From Trebonia sp964581815 (lineage in GTDB: Bacteria > Actinomycetota > Actinomycetes > Streptosporangiales > Streptosporangiaceae), in the NCBI GenBank assembly GCA_964581815.1, contig CAZORE010000025.1, forward strand, positions 1-64,000: DNA of 64,000 bases, in the 5' to 3' direction. The translations under genes were made by a program, and so were the position numbers. This document shows, piece by piece, positions 17,407 to 25,364 of the stretch. The notes beneath the pieces are model-generated. The model worked only from the letters and a program-made list of their open reading frames with translations. It was not told the DNA's origin and did no database searches. Each line of letters begins with the position of its first letter. Within the stretch, counting starts at the first letter, position 1.

Positions 17407-17982
17407 CTACGATTTACAGGCAGCGGGGACCGGCGGCTGCAGGCTGAGCAAGCCGCAGAAGCTGGAGTCGGCCACCTGCCACGTGCCATTGGTCAGCACC
17501 GCTTGGCCCTTCTGCGCCTTGACCACCGGGAACCCGGAAAGCAGCAGGTTCCAGGTGACGCTGGCCGTAGAGCCAGTGACGGTGACTGCGGTGACCTGCG
17601 CCGCGGTCTCCTTGGCCTGAGACGAGCTCGCCTCGCCGGCCAGGACCGCCGAGAACTTCGAGCCGTTCTGAAGCAGGGTCACCTTCGTCGCGGTCGGCGT
17701 CGCCGGGTCGAAGAACGCCACCCAGTTGGTAGCGACTGTCTTCGCGTCGCCGGTCAGGCCCGCGGGAATGTTCGAGCTCGAACCGGATGCCACCGCGGAG
17801 GCTGAGGCTGAGGCAGAAGCGCTGGCCGACGCGGCGGGGGCGCTAGCCGACGACGCGGCGGACGTGGGCGAGGCGGGCGGGGTCGAAGATATCGAGCTTG
17901 ACCCCGAACTGCACGCGACGAGCGCGAGGCAGCTGACGGTCGCCGCGACCGCGACGAACGGTCTGATGGAACGAATATTCAC
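17407..17982 (-). CDS. Secreted lipoprotein, MTB12-like domain
   Basis: About 191 residues from a GTG at 17982, chosen because AGGAGG lies 8 bases upstream; an in-frame ATG further up (18039) has no site. A signal peptide ends in a lipobox (LALVACSS), so the Cys is probably lipidated and the protein anchored outside the membrane. A Ser/Ala-rich linker of about 50 residues follows, then a compact domain (TGDAKTVATNWVAFFDP, LLQNGSKFSAVL, SSFCGLLSL) resembling the MTB12 low-molecular-weight antigen fold of mycobacteria. The function is unknown. It is divergent from the flavin monooxygenase gene across operator copy B. Confidence 0.7.
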   Translation of the reverse strand: MNIRSIRPFVAVAATVSCLALVACSSGSSSISSTPPASPTSAASSASAPAASASASASASASAVASGSSSNIPAGLTGDAKTVATNWVAFFDPATPTATKVTLLQNGSKFSAVLAGEASSSQAKETAAQVTAVTVTGSTASVTWNLLLSGFPVVKAQKGQAVLTNGTWQVADSSFCGLLSLQPPVPAACKS

Positions 17983-18042
17983 TGGGCTGGCCTCCTGAAG
18001 ATCGAATAGTTGTCGGCTCGCCATTGAGCCTGCGCGCACCGC

Positions 18043-18070
18043 AAGATAGGTTACTAATCAAACTAATCGA
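18043..18070. promoter_or_regulatory. Operator-like motif, copy B
   Basis: AAGATAG, TTACTAATC, ACTAATC with the same layout as copy A. It is placed in the divergent region, 31 bp upstream of the flavin monooxygenase GTG and 61 bp upstream of the lipoprotein GTG. A GTAA 6 bp further completes a TTAC...GTAA frame. It likely controls one or both genes. Confidence 0.65.
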
Positions 18071-18100
18071 ATGTAAGGGCCTGCGCATCGGAGGCTGAGG

Positions 18101-19312
18101 GTGACAGTGGCGGACGACACCAAGGGGAGGACGAGCGTGACCGAGACGGTGCTTGACGGCAAGCCGGCGGCGCCGAGCGCCGAGGAACTGATCAGCCGGG
18201 CGAAGGCACTGATCCCGCTGCTGCGGGCGAACGCGGGCCTGGCTGAGCGGCTGGGCCGCGTGCCGGACGAGAACGTGCAAGCCATCGAGGAAGCCGGCCT
18301 GTTCCGCATGCTCAGGCCGGCGAAGCGCGGCGGCTACGGCACCGCCGCGGCCACGGCCGCGGCCGCGATGACCCACATCGCCAGCGGCTGCCCGTCCACC
18401 GCCTGGGTCATGTCGATCTACAGCGGCATCGGCCGCATGGCGGAAAGCCTGCCCGAACAGACGCTGGCCGAGATATACGCCGAGCGGCCTAACGCGAAGT
18501 TCTCCGGCACCTTCGCCGCCGCCGGCGCGGCCTGCGAGGCGGTCGACGGGGGCATCCGGATCCGGGGCCGGGGACGCTGGCCATTCAACAGCGGCTGCCA
18601 CCACGCGGACTGGGACCTGCTGCGCGTCTCGATTGAGGAACGCGACGGAACCACCTCGGACGCGTTCTGCCTGATCCCGCTGTCGGAGCTTACGATCGCC
18701 GATGACTGGCACGTGATGGGCGCGGCGGGCACCGGGAGCAACTCCGTGGAGTGCGGTGAGCTGTTCATACCCGAGCACCGGGTCTCGCGCCGGATCGCCG
18801 ACGCCTTCAAGGCGCTGCAGGTCGGCGACAGCGGCTACGCGTTCACGGCGGCGCTGCCGCTCGGCATGGCCCGCTACGCGCTCGAGGCATTCCACGACCT
18901 GGCCAAGGGCCGGGGCATCAGGATGCTCGGCTACGAGAGAATGTATGACTCCGCGATCGTGCAGACGGCGATCGCCGTCGCCCACAGCAACATCACGATG
19001 ATCGAGTCCTACCAGCACTGGGTGCTCTCGACGCTCCAGCCGGGCGCGATGAGGATCACCGATCCGATGCTGACCGGCGCCGGCGGGACCCAGTGCTACA
19101 AGCTGGCCCGGGAGGCCATCGAGCGGCTCTTCGACGTCTGCCCGACCGACGAGATCCGGCTGGACCGGCCCATCCAGCGGCTCCTGCGGGACCTGCTCGC
19201 GTTTACCCACCAGGGCGCCATGGCGCCGTATGCGAACTGGGAGCGCTACGGCCGGCACCTGGTCGGCGTCACCAGCGGCAGCTCATCACCACCGCTGCCG
19301 CCCGCGCGCTAG
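18101..19312 (+). CDS. HsaA-like flavin-dependent monooxygenase (acyl-CoA dehydrogenase fold)
   Basis: A 403-residue protein of the group D flavin monooxygenase type, related to HsaA and other reduced-flavin hydroxylases with an acyl-CoA dehydrogenase fold. Features: AIEEAGLFRMLRPAKRGGYG, ASGCPSTAWVMSIYSG, GRGRWPFNSGCHHADWDLL and WHVMGAAGTGSNSVE, which are typical of HsaA-like enzymes rather than true acyl-CoA dehydrogenases. Such enzymes need a separate flavin reductase; none is visible next to it. The start is GTG at 18101 with GGAGG 6-10 bases upstream. In steroid degraders HsaA hydroxylates a phenolic ring, but here the substrate is open. Confidence 0.82.
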   Translation: MTVADDTKGRTSVTETVLDGKPAAPSAEELISRAKALIPLLRANAGLAERLGRVPDENVQAIEEAGLFRMLRPAKRGGYGTAAATAAAAMTHIASGCPSTAWVMSIYSGIGRMAESLPEQTLAEIYAERPNAKFSGTFAAAGAACEAVDGGIRIRGRGRWPFNSGCHHADWDLLRVSIEERDGTTSDAFCLIPLSELTIADDWHVMGAAGTGSNSVECGELFIPEHRVSRRIADAFKALQVGDSGYAFTAALPLGMARYALEAFHDLAKGRGIRMLGYERMYDSAIVQTAIAVAHSNITMIESYQHWVLSTLQPGAMRITDPMLTGAGGTQCYKLAREAIERLFDVCPTDEIRLDRPIQRLLRDLLAFTHQGAMAPYANWERYGRHLVGVTSGSSSPPLPPAR

Positions 19313-19327
19313 GCGCGACTTCCGGGC

Positions 19328-19344
19328 GGCGAGCGGTGCTCGCC
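19328..19344. terminator. Bidirectional terminator hairpin
   Basis: A perfect 7-bp stem GGCGAGC / GCTCGCC with a 3-base loop, between the convergent monooxygenase (stop 19312) and LuxC-like (stop 19357) genes. It is well placed to stop transcription from both sides. Confidence 0.6.
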
Positions 19345-19356
19345 AGGCCGGCGGGT

Positions 19357-20796
19357 TCATGCCATCGCGCCGTTGCCCGGCACCACCCCGTCCTCGTGCG
19401 CCATCCAGTGCACGAAGCGGTGCAGCGGGTACATGGCGTCGTGCGGGTTGCCGATGGTGCTCGGCCCCGCCTCACCCAGCCGGACGATGCGCTGGGCTCC
19501 GCAGCTAGCGAGCCGGTCACGGTAGTCCGGCATGCGCTGGTGCGGGTAGAAGCCGACCGTCTGCGTCGCCACGTTCACGTACCTGATGGCATCGTCGAGC
19601 GAGTCCACCCGGACCACGTTGGCGGTCTTGTTGACGGGGTGGAAGTCCACCGGCTCGTCTGACCGGATCACCAGCCCCCTACCGTCGGTCTTGCCCCACA
19701 CGCGGAACTCGTCGTCGAGCATCACCAGCGTGCCGATCTGCTCGCGCAGGTCCAGGTCGAGCGGCCTGGCGTCACCCGAGGCGGCCGCCTTCTCGGTGAT
19801 GCGCGCGTGCAGCCGCTCGCAGAACCGGTCCGCGTCGTCCTGGCCCGCCTCGACGAAGATGAACCGGCTAGCGACGCAGGCTTCCTGGTTGAGGACCATG
19901 ACGTCGGTGGCGGCGAGGCCGGCGGCGAGGTCGAGCGCCTCCTGCGACAAGACGGCCTCCCGGCCGACCATCGAGATCGACGTCTTGGGGTCGAATGACA
20001 CCAGCTGGAACCCTGGCCCGAGGTACTTGGTCACGTTGCTGATCGCGTCGCCGCCGCCCCACGCCACGATCTTGTCGAAGTACTGGGGACGGTACAGCGC
20101 CCGCTCCACCGCATCGTCGCCACCGCGCCAGTAGACCGCCGACATCGACTTCACGATGGCATGGCCGGGGTCGATGCCCGCCATGGTCCGCAGGACCGCC
20201 ACGGTGGTGAAAGGATCGCTCGATGACATCTTGAACAGGTTGACGGCCTTGACCATCGCTCCCTGGGCGATGGACTTCACCGCGACGCCCGGGGAGTTAC
20301 CAGGCAGCACGTGGATCAGCCTCGGCGCGAAAGCGCGAACGAAGCTCCTGCGCCCGGTGAAGTCCTGCTTGGGCACCCACTCATCGAGTGCCCTCGGATC
20401 GGGAAAGTTCTGCTCCACCACCGTTTGCAGCAGCCGCTTGTCGAGATAGGCCGCCGCGCCCTTGACCTGCCCTTCAAGCACGGCACGCGGCAGCACATGG
20501 GTGGCGGCCATGCGATCGATGCATTCCTCCACGAAGGGGTTGCCGGGGTCGCGGAGCCGTTCGCCGGTCTCGACGAGGAAATCGATGATTTCCGCGAGCG
20601 GGACGTTCAGCAGCGGCGGCACCTCGGTACGCGGATGCACCGCCCGGTCCAGGGCCATCCGCGGCGTCGCGAAAGTGACTCCCAGGTCGCGTGAGCGGTG
20701 CCGGGCATCCTGGCCCTCGACTAGCTCGCCCCGCAGGAAGAACGGGGCGGAAACGACCGCATCGGCTGGCTTGCGCTCGGTGTTGACGGCGTTCAT
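19357..20796 (-). CDS. LuxC-like acyl-CoA/acyl-protein reductase
   Basis: A 479-residue member of the LuxC family (aldehyde dehydrogenase superfamily), which reduces an acyl thioester to an aldehyde with NADPH. Supporting motifs: HVLPGNSPGVAVKSIAQGA, FKMSSSDPFTTV, VAWGGGDAISNVTKYLGPG, and the catalytic Cys in VLNQEACVASR. ATG at 20796 overlaps the LuxE-like stop as ATGA. In luminous bacteria LuxC takes the acyl group from LuxE; the coupling here suggests the same carboxylic-acid-to-aldehyde pathway. No luxAB is present in the window, so the aldehyde is probably a catabolic or biosynthetic intermediate. Confidence 0.87.
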   Translation of the reverse strand: MNAVNTERKPADAVVSAPFFLRGELVEGQDARHRSRDLGVTFATPRMALDRAVHPRTEVPPLLNVPLAEIIDFLVETGERLRDPGNPFVEECIDRMAATHVLPRAVLEGQVKGAAAYLDKRLLQTVVEQNFPDPRALDEWVPKQDFTGRRSFVRAFAPRLIHVLPGNSPGVAVKSIAQGAMVKAVNLFKMSSSDPFTTVAVLRTMAGIDPGHAIVKSMSAVYWRGGDDAVERALYRPQYFDKIVAWGGGDAISNVTKYLGPGFQLVSFDPKTSISMVGREAVLSQEALDLAAGLAATDVMVLNQEACVASRFIFVEAGQDDADRFCERLHARITEKAAASGDARPLDLDLREQIGTLVMLDDEFRVWGKTDGRGLVIRSDEPVDFHPVNKTANVVRVDSLDDAIRYVNVATQTVGFYPHQRMPDYRDRLASCGAQRIVRLGEAGPSTIGNPHDAMYPLHRFVHWMAHEDGVVPGNGAMA

Positions 20797-22142
20797 GACA
20801 GGCCTCGCACATACGCGTCGACGGTGCCGGCGCAGCCGATCTTGTCGTCGCCTTGAATGTCCGCATAACGGACGATGTTGTTCCGTACCGACGGACTCTG
20901 GCCGCCACAGGCGCAGGGACTGAAATCGAGGGAGATCTTGTCGCCGGTGATGATTCCGCCCCAGCGCCCGTCGAGCGAGAGGTCGAAGAAGGCGGCGCGA
21001 CCCTCGACCTCGCCGGTCTCGTGCGGCAGCAGGGCGCCGCCTTCCTCGTCAAGGATGAAGGGCACCAGCCACGGCGGCACGTGATACCGGCCGCCGCCGC
21101 GGCACTTAGGCATGCCCGAATTGAGCTCCTGCATGGAATAGTTCTGGAAGTCCCGGCTGGCCGGGATGTTGAACGTCTGGTGGACAAACTCCTGATAGTC
21201 CGGGGGCAACTGCGCGCGCTTGAGCCCGCCGCCGACATAGATGCAGTTGTCGGGGTGAAAGTCCTTGGCTGAGTACCCCATGTCGCGGACGATCTTGGCC
21301 ACCTGGTACAGCGCGTTCCACAGCCCCGCGATATAGAGCTTCTCGTCCCGGTACTTGATGAGCGCCTCCGCACCCGTAATCATCGCCGCCTCCAGCGTCT
21401 CCTGGCGCTCCCTGGAGGTCTGCTCGAAATCGGCCAGTTCCTCTGGCCGCGCCGTGCCGTCGGCGATCTTCTTCCGTAGCACGACCATCTTGGTCAGCGA
21501 GCCGACGGTGATCGGCGGGATCGGCAGCCTGAACCTCTCCTTGGCCGGGTCACCGAAGGCCGCCTGCTGCGCCTCGCCGATGACCAGGTTCTTCGGGACG
21601 GACGCGATGGGCGCAAGGCCGATCATCCGCCGGTCCCGCGTCGGCTGCACGCCCGAGCCCCAGGAAAACACATTGACCGTGTCCCTGCGCGACCAGTCCA
21701 TGTCCGCCTCGGAGGCGAGCAGCATGGCCGACTTGCCGGTCGTGCCGCTTGAGCAGGAAACGTAGTGCCCCTTGGCCGCAAGTCGCTCGATCCAGTCGTC
21801 GATGCCGGTGACGTCCGCGGTCTCGATCGGGCTGATCGGGTACGGGGAGACCGCGCCGAGCCACTTGCCGAGGTGCCCCCACTTCTCTGCGATCAGGAAG
21901 CTCTCCGGATAGCTCTTGTAGACGCTGTGCGGGAACAGCAGCGGGACCATGTCCTCGCGACGGCGGATCTCGGCGATGCCGGCCTCGCGGGCCCGGTGCC
22001 CGAGCAGCTTGATGCGGTCCTTGCGCTCCTGAAACCGCTCGTCGAGCGCCGCCAGCTGCGTCTCGCGCAGCTCGCCATGGGAGTAGTCGAAGCGGTCCTC
22101 GGCGGCGACCAGCCGCGTCAGTTTCTCGATTGCCTGGCTCAT
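20793..22142 (-). CDS. LuxE-like acyl-protein synthetase
   Basis: A 449-residue member of the LuxE/acyl-protein synthetase family (adenylate-forming). It activates a carboxylic acid as acyl-AMP and hands the acyl group to a Cys for reduction by LuxC. The phosphate loop SCSSGTTGKSAMLLAS is near residue 130. VPPWLVPFILDEEGGALLPHETGEV and FDLSLDGRWGGIITGD match the C-terminal half, and a Cys-rich turn (SPCACGGQSPSVRNN) lies near residue 415. ATG at 22142. It is divergent from a TetR gene, its likely regulator. It is longer than luminous LuxE (about 370 residues). Confidence 0.83.
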   Translation of the reverse strand: MSQAIEKLTRLVAAEDRFDYSHGELRETQLAALDERFQERKDRIKLLGHRAREAGIAEIRRREDMVPLLFPHSVYKSYPESFLIAEKWGHLGKWLGAVSPYPISPIETADVTGIDDWIERLAAKGHYVSCSSGTTGKSAMLLASEADMDWSRRDTVNVFSWGSGVQPTRDRRMIGLAPIASVPKNLVIGEAQQAAFGDPAKERFRLPIPPITVGSLTKMVVLRKKIADGTARPEELADFEQTSRERQETLEAAMITGAEALIKYRDEKLYIAGLWNALYQVAKIVRDMGYSAKDFHPDNCIYVGGGLKRAQLPPDYQEFVHQTFNIPASRDFQNYSMQELNSGMPKCRGGGRYHVPPWLVPFILDEEGGALLPHETGEVEGRAAFFDLSLDGRWGGIITGDKISLDFSPCACGGQSPSVRNNIVRYADIQGDDKIGCAGTVDAYVRGLS

Positions 22143-22253
22143 GGGGGCATCCTTCCGCGGGTGCCGCTGCCGGGCTCGACAAATGGCACCTTGTGCGTAT
22201 CATTATGACTGAATCCGGCGACGACGCAAGGGCGATTTAGGCGGTCTGGCTTA

Positions 22254-22898
22254 ATGAACGCAATCTCAACCGGGCACCGCGGGGCCGGGCGGCCCACCAC
22301 CGAGCAGGCCGAGGCACGCCATGAGGAGCTGCTCGACGCCGCGCTGGAGGAGTTCCTTGAGCACGGGTTCGAGCTGACGACGATCGAGATGATCGCCGCC
22401 CGCATCAACATGACCAAGCGCACGGTCTACGCTCGCTACGCCGACAAGGCCTCGCTGTTTCGCGGCGCGGTGCAGCGCGCCATCGAGCGGCAGATCGTGC
22501 CGCCGGACGTGCTCGCCGGCTTCGACCAGGGCGACCTGGCCGGAACGCTTGAATCGGTCGCCCGGTTGCGCATCGGCCAGGTGATGACGCCAAACGGCCT
22601 GCGCCTGCAGCGCATCATCAACACGGAGAGCTACCGGTTCCCCGGGATCTTCACCGACAATTTCGAGCAGAGCGCCAAGCCGGTGCTTGAGTTCGTCGCC
22701 GGCGTGCTTGACCGCGCCATCGCCGCGGGACAGATCTCCCCCACCGACTCCGGCTTCGCCGCTTCCGCCTTCATGAGCATGGTGGTCGGCGGCCAGGTGC
22801 GCGCGATCGTTAACGGCCGCGTGCCGACGCCAGCGGAACTGGACAGGAAAGTCAACTTCACCGTTCGGCTGCTGCTCGATGGTTTGCGGCCGCGCTAA
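22254..22898 (+). CDS. TetR-family regulator, divergent from LuxEC-like operon
   Basis: A 214-residue TetR protein: GRPTTEQAEARHEELLDAAL at the N terminus, HTH FEHGFELTTIEMIAARINMTKRTVYARYADKASLF (in part), then a C-terminal domain of the AefR-like or C-terminal TetR type (VMTPNGLRLQRIINTESYRFPG). It is divergent from the LuxE-like gene across 111 bp that contains GTATCATTATGACTGA and is followed at 16 bp by an SDR. It probably controls both directions. Confidence 0.9.
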   Translation: MNAISTGHRGAGRPTTEQAEARHEELLDAALEEFLEHGFELTTIEMIAARINMTKRTVYARYADKASLFRGAVQRAIERQIVPPDVLAGFDQGDLAGTLESVARLRIGQVMTPNGLRLQRIINTESYRFPGIFTDNFEQSAKPVLEFVAGVLDRAIAAGQISPTDSGFAASAFMSMVVGGQVRAIVNGRVPTPAELDRKVNFTVRLLLDGLRPR

Positions 22899-22914
22899 GC
22901 CAGGAGGCAGTGCC

Positions 22915-23787
22915 TTGAAAATCGATGCGAACCAGCCGGTCGCGGTCGTCACGGGAGCCAGTTCGGGGATCGGCAAGTCGACCGCGGCCAACCTCGTGGC
23001 GCTCGGCTGGCAGGTGATCGGCGTCGGCCGCGACCCGCAGCGCAGCGCCGCCGCCCAAGCGGAGATCGCTACCGCGGTGCCTGCGGGCGGCTTCACGATG
23101 CTGCGCGCCGACTTCACGCTGATGGCCGACGTCAAGCGCGTGGCCGACGAGGTGGCCAGCCGCACCGGGCGCCTCGATGTCCTCGTCAACAACGCGGGCG
23201 GCGTACGGGACCGGCAGTACATCACCGCCGAAGGCACGGAGGCGACCTTCGCCGCCAACCATCTCGCTCCCTTCCTGCTGACGCGGGAGCTGATGCCACT
23301 GCTCAAGGCGAGCGCGGCCAGCCGGCCGCCGGGGACGACCCGGGTGATCGCCGTGTCGTCGAGCGCGCACCACATGATCGACGAGCTTGACTGGGGCGAC
23401 CTGCAGAGCCTCGGCGGCTTCCAGCCCGCCTTCGCCTACGGCCGGGCGAAGCTCGCCAACATCCTGTTCACCCGCGAGCTGGCGCGCCGGGCCGAGCCGG
23501 ACGGGATCGTCGCCCAGGTCATGCACCCCGGCCGGGTCGCCAGCAACTTCGCCTCGCACGGGGACGAGGGAATGCGGGCGTACATGGCCTCGGCGGACAC
23601 CGTGCCGCCGGACGAGCCGGCCGAAACGCTGACCTGGCTGGCCACCAAGGCAGAAGGGGGTCACCCCGGCGGCCGTTTCTTCTACCAGAAAGCGGAGGAA
23701 ACGCCTTCCGCCGCCGCACAAGACGATGCCGCCGCCAGGCGCCTGTGGGCGGAAAGCGAGACGCTGCTCGCCAAACTCGGTCTCTAG
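22915..23787 (+). CDS. SDR-family oxidoreductase (retinol dehydrogenase/WW-domain oxidoreductase-like)
   Basis: About 290 residues from TTG at 22915, chosen because AGGAGG lies 7 bases upstream; an in-frame ATG at 22879 would overlap the TetR gene. Motifs: TGASSGIGKS, LVNNAGG, Ser in VIAVSSSAHHM, and YGRAKLAN giving YxxxK. The extended C terminus (SNFASHGDEGMRAYM, GGRFFYQK) is typical of the retinol-dehydrogenase-like SDR branch. It may reduce or oxidise the aldehyde or alcohol linked to the LuxEC-like pair, which shares the divergent promoter region; this is inferred from position only. Confidence 0.86.
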   Translation: MKIDANQPVAVVTGASSGIGKSTAANLVALGWQVIGVGRDPQRSAAAQAEIATAVPAGGFTMLRADFTLMADVKRVADEVASRTGRLDVLVNNAGGVRDRQYITAEGTEATFAANHLAPFLLTRELMPLLKASAASRPPGTTRVIAVSSSAHHMIDELDWGDLQSLGGFQPAFAYGRAKLANILFTRELARRAEPDGIVAQVMHPGRVASNFASHGDEGMRAYMASADTVPPDEPAETLTWLATKAEGGHPGGRFFYQKAEETPSAAAQDDAAARRLWAESETLLAKLGL

Positions 23788-23869
23788 CGACTACGGAACG
23801 TAATCTTCCGCTAGCGTTGCGCATGGACGCCACCGAAAGATAGCGGTGGGCCGGGAAGCGGGAGACTTG

Positions 23870-25168
23870 ATGGTCGCGATCATTGCGCGCGGTAGGGCCT
23901 GGGCGGCCGGCGCTGGCACGCTAGCCGCGCTACTGCTGGGCGTAACCGGGGTGGCCGCGGTCCCCGCGGCAGGCGCGTACGCCGACTGGACGCTCAGCGG
24001 TAACGCCGGGACCATGGCCATCCCGGTGACCGGTTTCCCGGCCGCCACCTTCACGACGACCAGTACCTCGCCCTCGCTCCAGTCCGGGACGTCGACCTAT
24101 CTCAGCGCGAGCACCCCGTTCGGCCAGGCCTTCGGCAGTTCACAGGGCAGGCCGTACGCACTGCTGCGCACGGCCGCCGGGCAAACCCCGTCCACCACCA
24201 CGTTCACGTTCGAGAACCTGACGCCGGCCCGCTGGGGCTTCACGCTCGGCGACATCGACGCGGACAAGGTCACCATCAGCGCGACCGACGCGGCGGGCGG
24301 GCCGGTGTCCGCCGCCGGCCTGGGATTTGAGTCCAGCTTCAACTACTGCGCGGTGAGCCCGCGCCCGCCAGGATGCGGTACCGGCCCGTTCACCGATGAG
24401 CCCGTCTGGCAGCCGACCACGGAAACCCTCACCGGTAACGGGTCGGACACCGCGGGCGCCGCCGCCTGGTTCCGCCCGGCCGTCCCGGTCAAGACGCTGA
24501 CCTTCACCTACAGCCGGCTCAGCGGCTTGCCGAACTACCAAGTCTGGTTCGCGGCGACGGGCTCCGCGGTGCGCGGCGACGTCGCGGTGGCTCCGGGCGA
24601 CACGCCACCGCCAACCACGCTCCGCCTGCTGCACGCCGACGGTTCACCGGTTCTCGGCGGGGGCGGCCAGCCAGTCACCACGACCAGCGGCATCCGGGGC
24701 GGCTACTCGTTCACCGGCGTTGCGGGCGACGACTACATCGTCGCCATGGACCCGCCCCGGGGGTTCACCGCAGACGGGCCGGCCCGCCGCCCCGCGGACA
24801 CCGCGGGCGGCGACGCCGAAGGCGTGGACTTCGCGCTGCGCGAGGACGTGCCGCCGCCGCACGCGGACAACGTGACGGAACTGGACCAGGAGGGCACGTC
24901 CGAGACGATCCACCTGACGAGCGACGGAAGCGGCGACGACATCCGGGTCACCGACGTGACCCAGCCCGCCGAGGGCAGTGTCATCCTCAACCCGACCACC
25001 GGGGTAGCGACCTACACCCCGCCGGCCGGCTTCACCGGAACCACCACGTTCTCCTACACGATCACCGACGCTGACGGCGCCACCGCGACCGCAACTGTGC
25101 GCATCACGGTTAACGCGCCGCAACGCCCGCCCCGCCCGCCGCTGCCGAACGTCCCGGTCACCGGCTAG
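23870..25168 (+). CDS. Secreted protein with cadherin-like Ig domain, ends in VPVTG
   Basis: About 432 residues from ATG 23870 (GGGAG upstream). A signal peptide (hydrophobic LAALLLGVTGVAAVPAAG) is followed by a beta-rich region with DWTLSGNAGTMAIPVTGF, a Cys pair near residue 165, a prealbumin-like/SD-repeat-type segment (RLLHADGSPVLGGGGQPV, RGGYSFTGVAGDDYIVAMDPPRGF), and a C-terminal cadherin-like domain (GTTTFSYTITDADGATATATV). It ends PPLPNVPVTG and stop. The Pro-rich spacer and the final pentapeptide resemble the start of a cell-wall sorting signal, but no hydrophobic tail follows in any frame. Probably surface or extracellular; function unknown. Confidence 0.72.
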   Translation: MVAIIARGRAWAAGAGTLAALLLGVTGVAAVPAAGAYADWTLSGNAGTMAIPVTGFPAATFTTTSTSPSLQSGTSTYLSASTPFGQAFGSSQGRPYALLRTAAGQTPSTTTFTFENLTPARWGFTLGDIDADKVTISATDAAGGPVSAAGLGFESSFNYCAVSPRPPGCGTGPFTDEPVWQPTTETLTGNGSDTAGAAAWFRPAVPVKTLTFTYSRLSGLPNYQVWFAATGSAVRGDVAVAPGDTPPPTTLRLLHADGSPVLGGGGQPVTTTSGIRGGYSFTGVAGDDYIVAMDPPRGFTADGPARRPADTAGGDAEGVDFALREDVPPPHADNVTELDQEGTSETIHLTSDGSGDDIRVTDVTQPAEGSVILNPTTGVATYTPPAGFTGTTTFSYTITDADGATATATVRITVNAPQRPPRPPLPNVPVTG

Positions 25169-25181
25169 CACCAGCCAGCGG

Positions 25182-25364
25182 CTAGCGCATCAGGAGGTGG
25201 TCCTCGACCGTGCCGCGCGTCGATGAGTAATTCCCGGGCCGGGGCGGGCGGCGCTGGCGCCTTTGGGCCAGCGGGTGCATCACGGCGCCGCCGATGGCGG
25301 CGGTGAGCATCGCCGCCGCCATCCACGCTCTCTGGGCCCCTATCCCGTCACGGGCACGAAGCAC
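25182..25364 (-). other. Out-of-frame hydrophobic plus Arg-rich tail beyond beta-helix protein
   Basis: This 60-codon frame overlaps the end of the beta-helix gene by 25 bp. Its product contains GAQRAWMAAAMLTAAIGG, a hydrophobic stretch, then QRRQRRPP. Appended to VPVTG this would be a standard sorting signal (motif, membrane helix, positive tail). One extra C in the CCC run at 25344-25346 would join the two frames. It is either the true C terminus hidden by a one-base error or a decayed anchor. As an independent gene it has little support. Confidence 0.45.
25252..25273. terminator. Hairpin between convergent secreted-protein genes
   Basis: Stem CGCTGGC / GCCAGCG with an 8-base loop, between the two convergent stops at 25168 and 25340. 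It can act in both directions, but it also lies within the possible hidden C-terminal coding region of the beta-helix protein. Confidence 0.45.

Noticed and set aside
17407..17982. Ser/Ala runs of the lipoprotein as a DNA repeat element
   Set aside because: It is an ordinary low-complexity linker after the lipobox, common in actinobacterial lipoproteins (also in the solute-binding protein).
18101..19312. Ordinary acyl-CoA dehydrogenase
   Set aside because: The fold is the same, but the sequence pattern (GRWPFNSGCHHADW, lack of the RxQFGxPI signature) fits HsaA-like flavin monooxygenases better.
19357..22142. A bioluminescence (lux) operon
   Set aside because: LuxC- and LuxE-like genes are present, but the only luciferase-family gene (33208-34542) is of the NtaA/DmoA type and lies in another operon.
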